The notes under the pieces are model-generated. The model did no database searches, was not told the DNA's origin, and saw only the letters and a program-made list of their open reading frames with translations. The translations under genes were made by a program, and so were the position numbers. A stretch of 64,000 nucleotides of DNA from contig NC_019675.1 of the NCBI RefSeq assembly GCF_000316515.1, positions 2,071,964 to 2,135,963 on the forward strand. Direction: 5' to 3'. Shown piece after piece: positions 1 to 8,795 of the stretch. The first letter of the stretch is position 1. Each line of letters opens with the position of its first letter. The stretch comes from Cyanobium gracile PCC 6307 (GTDB lineage Bacteria; Cyanobacteriota; Cyanobacteriia; PCC-6307; Cyanobiaceae).

Positions 1-904
1 GTGGCGGCAGAGGTACACCAGGTTGAGGATGTCCTTCTGAAAGCAGCTGCCGCCGAAGCCGGGACCGGCCTGCAGGAACTTGGCGCCGATCCTGGAATCG
101 GTGCCGATGGCGCGGCCCACCTCGCGCACGTCGGCCCCGGTGGCCTCACACAGGGCGGCAATGCTGTTGATCGAGGAGATCCGCTGGGCCAGATAGGCGT
201 TGGCGGTGAGCTTGGAGAGCTCGCTGCTCCAGAGATTGGTGCGCAGGATCCGTTCCTGGGGCACCCAGGTGCCATAGATCCCGGCCAGGGATTCGATCGC
301 CGCAGGTTCCTCGCCGCCGATCAGTACCCGGTCGGGGGCTTCGAGGTCGGCGATCGCCGTGCCCTCGGCCAGGAATTCGGGATTGGAGAGCACCGCGAAG
401 GTCTTGGCTTGCCTGCGATCGCCCTCCGGGCGGTTCTGCTGGGCGGCCCCCAGGATCGCCTTCACCGTCTCGGCGGTGCGGACCGGCAGGGTGCTCTTCT
501 CGACCACGATCGTGTGGCCCCGGGCGGAGGCGGCCACCTGGCGGGCCGAGGCCTCGATCCAGCGCAGGTCACTGGCCTGGCCGGCCCCCACGCCCTTGGT
601 CTTGGTGGGGGTGTTCACGGAGAGGAACACCATGTCGGCCGCAGCGATGGCCGCATCGACTTCGGTGGTGAAGTGGAGGTTGCGCCCCCTGGCCCGGCCC
701 ACCACCGCATCCAGCCCGGGCTCGTACACCGGCAGGCGAGACAGATCCGGGTCGTTCCAGGCGGCGATCCGCTCGGCATTGAGATCGACCACCGTGACCT
801 GAATCCCGGGACAACGGTCGGCGATCACGGCCATCGTCGGCCCCCCCCACGTAACCCGCTCCGATGCAACAGATGGTGCGAATCGGCGGTTGGGCCGGGT
901 CCAT
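1..904 (-). pseudogene. ugd: UDP-glucose 6-dehydrogenase, N-terminal two thirds, frameshifted, cut by window start
   Basis: Oxidises UDP-glucose to UDP-glucuronate for surface polysaccharide. The protein opens with the Rossmann motif IGAGYVGG, but this lies in a different frame from everything that follows. The break falls in a run of eight G on the coding strand (C at 841-848); with seven G the frame reads through as [12 protein letters not shown], the normal family sequence. After the break the frame is open to position 1 and contains [25 protein letters not shown] and [10 protein letters not shown] with the catalytic Cys. About 300 of the usual 450 or so residues lie in the window. It is divergent from galE. 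Family assignment is firm; whether the extra base is real or a sequencing error cannot be told here. Confidence 0.88.
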
Positions 905-1050
905 GGGGGATGGCAGTGCTGCGGGGAGGTTACCGCCATTACCTGGCTTTGGCCGTGGCCATGGCCGGGTGATGGCGGTGGCGGCTCCGGGGCGGTGACG
1001 GAGGTTAAGGACAGGTAAGTTGTGGCCAGGAGCCTGACGGGGGCCGGTCC

Positions 1051-2196
1051 TTGGCCACGGTGCTGCTGACGGGAGGAGCCGGATTCATCGGCAGTCACAC
1101 CTGTCTGGCCTTGCTGGAGGCCGGTCACCGGGTGGTGGCGATCGACGACTTCAGCAACGGCAGTCCCGAAGCCCTGCGCCGCGTGAGTGAACTGGCCGGG
1201 CTGGGGGGCTGGCGGCAGCTGTCCCCGGAGCGATGGGCCGCAGGAGACGGGGGCCCGGCCCGGTTCACCCTTCTGAAGAGCGATGTGCGCTCCCCCCTTG
1301 ACCTCGACCGGGCCTTCGGGGAGGGAGAGGAGATGGGCGGGGGCGGCATCGCCGCCGTGCTCCACTTCGCCGGCCTCAAGGCGGTGGGGGAATCGATGGG
1401 CCAGCCGCTGCGCTACTGGGACGTGAACGTCGTCGGTGCGGTCCGGCTGCTGGAGGCCATGGACCGCCACGGCTGTCAGACGCTCGTCTTCAGCAGCAGC
1501 GCCACCCTCTACGGCCTCACCGACCGGGTGCCGATCCCCGAGACGGCGCCGCTGCAGCCGATCAATCCCTATGGCTACACCAAGGCCGCCGTGGAACGGA
1601 TGCTGGCCGATGTGGCCGCCAGCACCCCCGGCTGGCGCATCGCCCTGCTGCGTTACTTCAATCCGGTGGGCGCCCACCCCAGCGGGCGCATCGGCGAGGA
1701 CCCCTCCGGCCCCCCCAACAATCTCTTTCCCTTCCTGTGCCAGGTGGCGGCGGGGCGCCGCCAGCGCCTGGAGGTGTTCGGTGGCGACTGGCCCACCCCC
1801 GACGGCACGGGCGTCCGCGACTACCTGCACGTGATGGATCTGGCGGTGGGCCATGGCCGGGCCCTCGAGGTGCTCCAGGCGGAGCCACCCCAGCTGCTCA
1901 CCCTCAATCTCGGCAGCGGTCGCGGCCACTCGGTGCTCGATCTGGTACGCAGCTTCGAGACCACCAACAACCTGGCCCTGCCCTACGCGGTGGTGGAGCG
2001 CCGGCCGGGGGATTCCGCCATCAGTGTCGCCGATCCGCGCGAGGCGGAGCGGCGCCTGGGCTGGCGGACCCAGCGCTCCCTGGCGGACATCTGCCGCGAT
2101 GGCTGGGCCTGGCAGAGCGCCAATCCGGAGGGCTATCGCAGCGGCAGCAAGCGGCAGCCCAGCCGGGCCCTCATCGAGGTGCCGGGGGTGTCCTGA
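1051..2196 (+). CDS. galE: UDP-glucose 4-epimerase
   Basis: Interconverts UDP-glucose and UDP-galactose in the cytoplasm, supplying galactosyl donors. A short-chain dehydrogenase/reductase fold: NAD-binding GGAGFIGSH at residues 8-16, FSSSATLYG near 148-155 and the catalytic Tyr-x3-Lys (YGYTK, Y174/K178). At 381 residues it is 30-40 longer than the usual enzyme, mostly from an insert around residues 45-98 rich in Gly and Glu. Start is TTG at 1051; a GTG at 1060 is possible but would remove the first beta strand. The 3' end overlaps the convergent membrane-protein gene by 26 bases. It is divergent from ugd, which fits a nucleotide-sugar locus. Confidence 0.93.
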   Translation: MATVLLTGGAGFIGSHTCLALLEAGHRVVAIDDFSNGSPEALRRVSELAGLGGWRQLSPERWAAGDGGPARFTLLKSDVRSPLDLDRAFGEGEEMGGGGIAAVLHFAGLKAVGESMGQPLRYWDVNVVGAVRLLEAMDRHGCQTLVFSSSATLYGLTDRVPIPETAPLQPINPYGYTKAAVERMLADVAASTPGWRIALLRYFNPVGAHPSGRIGEDPSGPPNNLFPFLCQVAAGRRQRLEVFGGDWPTPDGTGVRDYLHVMDLAVGHGRALEVLQAEPPQLLTLNLGSGRGHSVLDLVRSFETTNNLALPYAVVERRPGDSAISVADPREAERRLGWRTQRSLADICRDGWAWQSANPEGYRSGSKRQPSRALIEVPGVS

Positions 2197-4135
2197 GGTA
2201 CAGCCGCATCCCATGCTCGTGTTCCACCAGTCGGAATCCGACCCGTGCGAGCTGGGCCGAGGAAAGGCGGTTGAGAGAGAGATCGCCAAACCGGCTGACC
2301 AGATCCGGCTGCCAGTGGTTGCTGGCCCGTGCGATCCGGCTCTCGTAGGCCGGGTAGGCATCGCGGAGCAGCACCACATCCACCCGGCGCCCATCGAGCC
2401 AGGCCCGCAGAGCGGCGGGGGAGGCCAGGGCGCTGCGCAGCCCCGGGTACTGGCCCGTCTCCACCGTGGAGGCCCCCAGGTGGTTGATGTCCCGGCCGGC
2501 TACAGGTGCCAGGCACTGGCGCGGGCCCACCACCGCGCCGACGTAGGGATCGCTCAGCAGGGTCCGGCCCTGCAGCCGCGGTTCCCGATCGCACAGCTCC
2601 CGCAGGGGCCGGAGGATCGGTTCGATGGTGGCGCCATCCGCCGGCCGCACCTCCTCCAGGGGGGTGAGCAGGTGGGGCAGCTTGGAGACGAACACATTGG
2701 TTCCGCCCTGCAGCCCCACCGGGACCGCCAGCACGGCGATCAGACCGGCCAGCAGCGCCATCAGGATCCCTCGCTGCAGGGACCATCCCTTGGTGCCGTC
2801 CCGCCGCCCGCCAGGGTCGAGGGCCTGGGCCATCGCCGGGATGCTGATCCAGAACAGACTGGTCCACACCAGCCGATAGGCGCTGTCCGGCTCGATCAGC
2901 TTGAAGACCAGGTCGCTGACGAAGGGGGCCCACCACTCCAGCAGCACCAGCGGCGGCAGCAGCGCCAGGGCCAGCACGGCGCCGGGCACCGGACGCCGGC
3001 CCCTCCAGACCACGGCACAGGCCAGGGACAGCCCCAGGGCCGCCAGAAAGACCGGCTCCCAGGTGGCCACCGGCAGGCTGGGCCAGAAATAGAAGAAGCG
3101 GTGGCCCAGAACCCTGTAGTCGTGGACGAAGCGCATCGTCTCCGGCCAGGCGTAGAAGGATTGGAGCCTTGGGTGCCAGGGCAGGCGGTGGAGGGCCGCG
3201 AGCAGGAGTCCGCCCCCGGCGGCTCCGGCCAGCAGGCGCCGCCGTGAGGGCCAGACCACCAGGCTGGCGGCCGGTGCGACGACCAGGAGGTTGACCGTCA
3301 GAAACGCGGTGACGCCATGGGCGTGGTACGCGAGATAGCCGGCCCCGAGCAGCAGTCCCGTCGCCGCACCCACAGGGCGCCCACCGGGCCAGCACGGCCG
3401 CTGCAGCAGCCCCAGCAGCGGCGTGGCGGCGGCCAGCACCAGGGCCAGCCCGGGCAGGGTGCCGTTGAGGGCGATCTGGTGGAAGAAGGAGAAGTTCTGG
3501 TGCCCCATGCCCAGCAGGAACAGCAGGGCCGTGAGCCAGCAGAGGGCCACCCTGCCGGTGAGGCGCAGGCAAAGCTGGCAGCTGGCGGCCAGCACCAGGA
3601 AGGTGTTCAGCGCCGCCAGCAGGCTGGCCCGCCACGGGGCCAGGGCGTCGGGGAAGCCGAACAGATAGCTGGCCGCGGTGAAGAACCAGTTGGCCGGCGA
3701 GCGGTAGCGCACCGGGTCGAGGCGCACCGTGTCGAGCAGGTCGCTGCCGAAGTAGTTCGTGTAGTAGACGAAGCCATCGGAGGGAAACTCCAGCACCACC
3801 CCGCGCATGGCCAGGGCGATCGCACACAGCAGCGCGGGGGCCAGCACCGCCAGCATCGGCCGCCCCAGGGCCGGGTCGGCCAGCCGCTGGCGCCAGCGGC
3901 ACGGCCGGATCCCCAGGGCCGCCACCACCACGAGCAGGTCGATCACGGCCAGCAGCCCGTAGGCCTGGCGCTGCGTGGGCCCCGCCGGCAGAAGGGACAG
4001 CCAGCCGATGGCCGCCCAGGAGCCCACGCCCAGCAGCAGCATCTGCCAGCTGGGCCGGCGCCAGCGCCATCCCCACAGCAGCGGTGCGGCGATGGCCAGC
4101 AGCAGCGGCAGAAAGGGTTGGGTCAGCGCTGCCAT
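2171..4135 (-). CDS. Polytopic membrane protein, possible GT-C glycosyltransferase
   Basis: A 654-residue protein with at least ten hydrophobic segments between about residues 5 and 510, then a soluble tail of about 130 residues. After the first membrane segments comes a polar loop containing [10 protein letters not shown] and [11 protein letters not shown], placed where GT-C enzymes (ArnT/PMT-like) carry their acidic catalytic loop; this is an architectural argument only. No signature motif clinches a function. It sits between galE and the tRNA nucleotidyltransferase gene, on the same strand as the latter with a 69-base gap. A role in adding or polymerising surface sugars is inferred from its neighbours. 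Confidence 0.7.
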   Translation of the reverse strand: MAALTQPFLPLLLAIAAPLLWGWRWRRPSWQMLLLGVGSWAAIGWLSLLPAGPTQRQAYGLLAVIDLLVVVAALGIRPCRWRQRLADPALGRPMLAVLAPALLCAIALAMRGVVLEFPSDGFVYYTNYFGSDLLDTVRLDPVRYRSPANWFFTAASYLFGFPDALAPWRASLLAALNTFLVLAASCQLCLRLTGRVALCWLTALLFLLGMGHQNFSFFHQIALNGTLPGLALVLAAATPLLGLLQRPCWPGGRPVGAATGLLLGAGYLAYHAHGVTAFLTVNLLVVAPAASLVVWPSRRRLLAGAAGGGLLLAALHRLPWHPRLQSFYAWPETMRFVHDYRVLGHRFFYFWPSLPVATWEPVFLAALGLSLACAVVWRGRRPVPGAVLALALLPPLVLLEWWAPFVSDLVFKLIEPDSAYRLVWTSLFWISIPAMAQALDPGGRRDGTKGWSLQRGILMALLAGLIAVLAVPVGLQGGTNVFVSKLPHLLTPLEEVRPADGATIEPILRPLRELCDREPRLQGRTLLSDPYVGAVVGPRQCLAPVAGRDINHLGASTVETGQYPGLRSALASPAALRAWLDGRRVDVVLLRDAYPAYESRIARASNHWQPDLVSRFGDLSLNRLSSAQLARVGFRLVEHEHGMRLYLRTPPAPR

Positions 4136-4204
4136 TCGGCGCAGGGTAAGCCGCTGCCCAGAGACCCGAGGGGACCAGCCGGGATCTCCCGTTCCGGCGA
4201 TGGC

Positions 4205-5476
4205 TCAGGGGCGCTCGTCCCGCAACCGCTCCCCCCGGAGCTCCCGCAGGCGCTCGCCCAGGGCCGGTCCCGGCCGCAGACCAGCGGCGATCAGCTCGCC
4301 CGCCGACACCGGGGAGGGGAGATGGCGCCAGCGGCACCACCAGCGCAGCAGGGGCCGCCGCGGCAGGGCCCCGCTCACCAGCGCCAGGGCGACGGCCTCG
4401 GCGGACCAGCCGGGCCGCTCCAGGAAGCGGGTCCAGGCCTCGGCCGTGGCCGGCGCCGCCTCCAGGGCCTGCCAGCTCTGACACAGCAGGGCCAGCTGGG
4501 CCAGCAGCCGCTGCTGGCCGTGGGGGAGCTGCAGCCGCATCGCCACGGCAGACGCCGAGCCGCTGGCGGCCAGCAGGGCGGCCAGGGGCGGCAAGCCGCA
4601 GCGCCGGGCCCAGTGCAGGCGGCGACGCCAGCCCCTGTCGCTCTGCAGCGCCGGATCCACCAGCACCAGGGCACCCCATGCCTGCAGAGAGCCCAGCGCG
4701 GCCTCCCAGGGTTCCCGCTCCAGCAGCAGCTCCAGCTCCATCCGCAGCCGCGTACCCAGGGCGGGCGGCACCCGTCCGCTGCCGGCGCCGCGGCTCGCCT
4801 CCCCCCAGGGCCAGCGCGCCAGGGTGGCGCGGAGCTGCTCCAGGCTGGCGGGGGCCAGGCTGAACCCCAGCCGGGCGGCATAGCGGGCGGCCCGCACGAT
4901 CCGGGTGGGGTCGTCCTCCAGACTCCTGGGGTGGAGCAGGCGCAGCTGCCGGTGGGCCAGATCGGCCCAGCCGCCATGGGGATCGAGCAGGCGCAGGCCC
5001 GGGCCGGAGCTGGCGAACACCAGGGCCATCGCATTGATGCTGAAGTCGCGCCGGGCCAGATCCTCCTCAAGGGTTCCGTCAGTCACCACCGGGTTCTCCC
5101 CGGGGGCCGGGTAGGTCTCGCGGCGGGCGCTGGCCAGGTCGAGCAGGATCCCGTCCAACTCCAGCTCAACGGTGCCGAAGGCCCGGTGGAACTGGCAGAA
5201 GCCCACTGCCGCGGCCGGAACATCCTCCAGCAGCGTCTCTGCCAGGCGATGGGCCGCCGGGCGCGGATCGGCCGGATCGGCCCCCGGGGCCAGCTCCACC
5301 ACCAGGTCGAGGTCGGGCAGGCCCCGAAGGGGATCGCGATGCACCCGATGCAGCAGCAGATCGCGCACGGCGCCGCCCACGACGGCCAGCACGGCGCAGT
5401 CCGCCGAGCGATGGAAGGCAGCCAGCAGCCGGGGCGGCAGGGAGAGATCTCCGGCATCGATCGCGGAGACCGTCAT
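4205..5476 (-). CDS. cca: tRNA nucleotidyltransferase / poly(A) polymerase family (CCA-adding type)
   Basis: Adds CCA, or part of it, to tRNA 3' ends; the tRNA in this window has no encoded CCA, so the activity is needed. Class II nucleotidyltransferase signatures are in order: VVGGAVRD near residue 33, the metal-binding DLD of LPDLDLVV at 55-57, RRDFSINAMA at 142-151 and RIVRAARYAARLGF further on. The start is ATG at 5476; the frame stays open to 5602, but the longer N-terminus is low-complexity and begins far from the conserved fold. About 423 residues. Some cyanobacteria split the job between CC-adding and A-adding enzymes, so exact specificity is uncertain. Confidence 0.9.
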   Translation of the reverse strand: MTVSAIDAGDLSLPPRLLAAFHRSADCAVLAVVGGAVRDLLLHRVHRDPLRGLPDLDLVVELAPGADPADPRPAAHRLAETLLEDVPAAAVGFCQFHRAFGTVELELDGILLDLASARRETYPAPGENPVVTDGTLEEDLARRDFSINAMALVFASSGPGLRLLDPHGGWADLAHRQLRLLHPRSLEDDPTRIVRAARYAARLGFSLAPASLEQLRATLARWPWGEASRGAGSGRVPPALGTRLRMELELLLEREPWEAALGSLQAWGALVLVDPALQSDRGWRRRLHWARRCGLPPLAALLAASGSASAVAMRLQLPHGQQRLLAQLALLCQSWQALEAAPATAEAWTRFLERPGWSAEAVALALVSGALPRRPLLRWWCRWRHLPSPVSAGELIAAGLRPGPALGERLRELRGERLRDERP

Positions 5477-5738
5477 CGAGGCAGGCCCATGGAGCGCTGT
5501 CCAGAAGGCGCACGGTACACTCGGGCCAACGACATCGTGCGACGTCCCGATACAGAAACCTCGGGTAGGTGTCCGCCGGTCATTGCTCCTGGAAGCCGCC
5601 ACGAGCAGACGTCATGGGCAGTCACCACAGCCCGTCGCCTCGGCCAGTCGCCCGCTCATCGACAGGCCATCAACCGATGGGCCGATCCAGTGCCAGCGAG
5701 CACCAGCGACGAAATCCCACAAGTCACACCCCAACTGC

Positions 5739-7001
5739 ATGACTGACAGCGCCAAGAAGTTCATCAAAGCGCCGCTTGGAATCTACAAAAGAATCAAGAT
5801 CAAGGCCTTCATTCTGGCCGATTATCTTGCGTCTCTGTGCGAGTACTGGCTCGGTCCCAACGGTTCACGCAGCAGTCCCTCGAGGCGACTGATTCCCATT
5901 GGGAAGCCGTCTGCCGATGGCACGACGCCACCCTGGATCGCTGTCTTTGTTGCCTATTCGAAGCGGCTGACACGATCCAACAGGGCTTATCTCGAAGCAC
6001 TGAACAAGGCAGGCTTTGCGGTGCTTTACATCAACAACGAGACCACGGAGGAGGGGTCACTGGATGTCATCAGCCACCTGAGCTGGCGCGCGTTCAACCG
6101 GCGCAACATCGGCCGGGACTTTGGCGGCTTCAAGGATGGCATCCTGCTGCTTCTGGAGGAGGGTCATCTGCAGCGCTGCCAACTGCTCTGCGTCGTGAAC
6201 GACTCGATGCAGTTCATCCCGGGGAGGAATGCCGATGCCCTGGTCAGATCGGTGGAGGAGTTTGCCGCCTCCGACCGGAAGGCCCTCTTCAGCCATATCA
6301 GCCATCAGATCCAGACCCACTACCAATCCTATTTTCAGATTCTCAAACCCGACGTCTTTCTCTCCAGGCAGTTCATCAGCTTCTGGAAGAAATACCTCCC
6401 CTTGTCCCATCGGGGTCATTGCATCTACAACGGAGAAATCGAACTTTCCCAGCAGGTCTACCGACGCTTCAACCCCGTCGAGACCCTCTACACCAGCGAC
6501 AAGCTTCTCGAGGCCATCGAGCAGTCCTGCCCGGACAAAACGGGAGTACCCGCCGAGGAAGTTCTTCGACTGATGCCCTCTCCTGCGAGGACGTCGCAGA
6601 TGAAGAAAATCGGCTACTCCCTGAATCAGCTGATGGTAAAAAGCGACAAGAACGAGCATCTTTCGCGGGTGGAACTCTATAGCATTCCCGATCTGATTGA
6701 AAATGGTAACCCCAGTCATATCGCAGCTTTTCTCTATCCCTTCTATCTCCACTGTCCATTCGTGAAGCACGACCTCGGAACCGCAGGCAGCTACACGATG
6801 GCCCAGGCCATCAGCCTGTTCAAGGAAGCCCTTCTCGATTCCATGGGAGAAGAACGTCACGAGGAAATCAAGGCACTCGCAGATGAGTTCCGTGATCTCA
6901 TCTACGCACGTGGCGTTCCTCTTAGCTACAACAACAGGCTGCGAGAAGCCGCCCTCAAGGGCATCACAGGCGCCTTCGTCTACCCCTCCACCTATCAATG
7001 A
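5739..7001 (+). CDS. RgpF-type rhamnan synthesis family protein
   Basis: A 420-residue protein whose central block, with VFVAYSKR at the start, YINNETTEEG and RRNIGRDFGGFKDG, matches the pattern of the rhamnan-synthesis F family found in O-antigen and cell-wall polysaccharide clusters, where members transfer sugars onto a growing chain. A conserved VVNDSMQF follows, like the family's acidic NDS/NDD element. The start chosen is ATG at 5739; upstream the frame is open but reads as low-complexity. It ends in an ATGA overlap with the next glycosyltransferase, so the two are translationally coupled. GC is clearly lower (around half) than in flanking genes, which suggests a different origin. Confidence 0.78.
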   Translation: MTDSAKKFIKAPLGIYKRIKIKAFILADYLASLCEYWLGPNGSRSSPSRRLIPIGKPSADGTTPPWIAVFVAYSKRLTRSNRAYLEALNKAGFAVLYINNETTEEGSLDVISHLSWRAFNRRNIGRDFGGFKDGILLLLEEGHLQRCQLLCVVNDSMQFIPGRNADALVRSVEEFAASDRKALFSHISHQIQTHYQSYFQILKPDVFLSRQFISFWKKYLPLSHRGHCIYNGEIELSQQVYRRFNPVETLYTSDKLLEAIEQSCPDKTGVPAEEVLRLMPSPARTSQMKKIGYSLNQLMVKSDKNEHLSRVELYSIPDLIENGNPSHIAAFLYPFYLHCPFVKHDLGTAGSYTMAQAISLFKEALLDSMGEERHEEIKALADEFRDLIYARGVPLSYNNRLREAALKGITGAFVYPSTYQ

Positions 7002-7948
7002 CCGACGGGCGGGAGCTGCAGCCGATCCATTTCATCACGATCAATTATCACTGCAGTGATTTCATCATCGGGCTGATCGAGGACACGATCGCCTCGGGGG
7101 ACCCCGATCTGCACTTCATCGTCGTCAACAATTCACCCCAGGACGCCGGCCTGCGGCACTGGCTGCCCTCCTCGCCGCACCGCCAGCGGGTGACCCTGAT
7201 CGAGGCCGGTGCGAATCTCGGCTTCGGCAGCGGCTGCAATCTGGGGCTCGCCCATGTCTGGCAGACCGACCGGCAGGCGGTGGCCTGGCTGATCAACCCC
7301 GATGCCCGCCTCGATGCAGGGGCGATCGCCTACGTCCGGCGGTGCCTGCGCGACGACGACAGGATCGCCATGCTCGGCACCCGGATCCGGGATCCCCGGG
7401 GGGACGTCTGGTTCAGCCATGGCAGCTTCAACCGCTGGACCGGCCAGCTGGGCCACCGCTTCCCCGGCGACGACTGCCGCCCCCTCCCGGTCCGCACCTG
7501 GCCCACCCGCTGGATCTCCGGCTGCAGCCTGATCGTCCAGCTGGGGGTGCTGCGGGACTGCCCCCAGTTCGACCCCCGCTACTTCCTCGACTACGAGGAC
7601 GTCGACATCTGCGAGCGCCACCATCGGCTGGGCTACCGGCTGCGGGTCACCCAGGCCGTGCTGGTGGAGCATCAGGTGTCCGCCATCACCCAGCGGGCCC
7701 CCCGGGCCAAGTACCAGCACGCCACCTTCAGCAAGCTCTACTTCCTGCACCGCCACGCCACCCCGCTGGCCCTGCTGCTGAACCTGCTCTATTACGCCGT
7801 CCGCCCCCTCAGCTTCTGCCTGTCCGATCCGGAACGGGCCCGGGGCCGCTGGTGGGGCCTGGGGGATTACCTGCGCTGGTGCTGGTGTCGGCTCCTGCGC
7901 CGGCCGGAGCCGCCCCACCCGCGCACCTCCTTCACCGTTTCATCCTGA
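6998..7948 (+). CDS. Glycosyltransferase family 2 (rhamnosyltransferase-like)
   Basis: A 316-residue GT-A fold enzyme. N-terminal FITINYHCSDF is the first nucleotide-binding strand, VVNNSPQD follows, then GANLGFGSGCNLGL and LINPDARL, the family's donor/metal-binding region. FDPRYFLDYEDVDICER near residue 200 is the acceptor-side motif typical of rhamnosyltransferase-like GT2 proteins. It starts within the stop codon of the RgpF-like gene (ATGA), so the two probably act on the same glycan. Unlike that gene its GC is high, like the chromosome. The 3' end overlaps the convergent glycosyltransferase by 17 bases. The sugar transferred is unknown. Confidence 0.88.
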   Translation: MTDGRELQPIHFITINYHCSDFIIGLIEDTIASGDPDLHFIVVNNSPQDAGLRHWLPSSPHRQRVTLIEAGANLGFGSGCNLGLAHVWQTDRQAVAWLINPDARLDAGAIAYVRRCLRDDDRIAMLGTRIRDPRGDVWFSHGSFNRWTGQLGHRFPGDDCRPLPVRTWPTRWISGCSLIVQLGVLRDCPQFDPRYFLDYEDVDICERHHRLGYRLRVTQAVLVEHQVSAITQRAPRAKYQHATFSKLYFLHRHATPLALLLNLLYYAVRPLSFCLSDPERARGRWWGLGDYLRWCWCRLLRRPEPPHPRTSFTVSS

Positions 7949-8795
7949 GGAAGCGGCCCGCCAGGGCCCGCAGGGTGGGCCAGCGCTGGGAGGGCGGGCA
8001 GTAGCGCCAGAGGATCAACGCCACCGCTGGCAGGTAGAGGTGGGACTTGGGGTGGAAGAAGGTGAACAGCAGCCCCCGCAGGCTGCCCAGGGGCAGGCGT
8101 TTCTGCTCGTCGCCGAAGTCGTTGAGGACCACCACCCCCGGGGTCACCCAGGCCTCGACGTTCCGGCGGACCGCCCGCATCACCCACTCGGAATCAGCGT
8201 GGTAGTGGGGCAGCCAGCGGGCGTCGTAGAGGCCGACACGGCCGAAGACCTCCCGGCGGATCAGGACCCCGTTGCCCGGCATCGCCTCGGCGGGGAGCAC
8301 CTCGGCGGTCGCCAGCGCCGGATCCAGCCGGCTGGCCAGCTCATCGTGGTGGGACAGGCGCAGGAAGCGGTCCGTGCCCCAGTCGGTGCGGGTGCCGAGG
8401 GCCCAGATCCGCCCGGGCTCGGCCAGCAGGTCGATGCGGCTGCCGAGGATGCCGCAGCCGTGGCGCTGGGCCAGAGCCACCATCCGCTCCACGTAATCGG
8501 CGGGGACGACGGCATCGTCGTTGATGGTGAGCACGTAGTCGGTGCCGGCCGCCAGGGCCCGCCGCACGCCCCGGTTGGTGGCACCGGCCCAGAAATCCCC
8601 GTCGCCGGCCGCCAGCACCGTCACCTGCGGATGCTGCCGGCGGATCGCCGCCACGGTGCCGTCGCTGGAGTTGGCATCCACCACCACGACCCGCAGGGCG
8701 CGATAGGTCTGGCCGGCCATGGCGGCCAGGAAGCGCAGGGTGGTCTGGCAGCGGTTGCGGGTGGGCACCACGGCGGTGACCAGCGGCAGGGTCAT
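7932..8795 (-). CDS. Glycosyltransferase family 2
   Basis: A 287-residue GT2 enzyme: AVVPTRNRC near residue 8, VVVDANSSDGT near 38, and TINDDAVV near 91 containing the DDA/DxD metal site, followed by MPGNGVLIRREVFGRVGLYD and HADSEWVMR. This is the layout of rhamnosyl/galactosyl transferases acting on O-antigen-like chains. The start codon overlaps the stop of the upstream helicase gene by four bases (ATGA), so it is probably expressed with that gene despite the unrelated function. It faces and overlaps the other GT2 gene by 17 bases. Substrate not deducible. Confidence 0.87.
   Translation of the reverse strand: MTLPLVTAVVPTRNRCQTTLRFLAAMAGQTYRALRVVVVDANSSDGTVAAIRRQHPQVTVLAAGDGDFWAGATNRGVRRALAAGTDYVLTINDDAVVPADYVERMVALAQRHGCGILGSRIDLLAEPGRIWALGTRTDWGTDRFLRLSHHDELASRLDPALATAEVLPAEAMPGNGVLIRREVFGRVGLYDARWLPHYHADSEWVMRAVRRNVEAWVTPGVVVLNDFGDEQKRLPLGSLRGLLFTFFHPKSHLYLPAVALILWRYCPPSQRWPTLRALAGRFLRMKR

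Noticed and set aside
1-972. Long open frame on the plus strand opposite the UDP-glucose dehydrogenase gene
   Set aside because: It is a high-GC shadow; the minus strand carries all the recognisable dehydrogenase motifs once one base is corrected.
2133-4679. 848-codon frame on the minus strand across the membrane-protein and tRNA nucleotidyltransferase genes
   Set aside because: Ala/Gly/Pro-rich without motifs; the other frame gives a normal membrane protein with regular hydrophobic segments.
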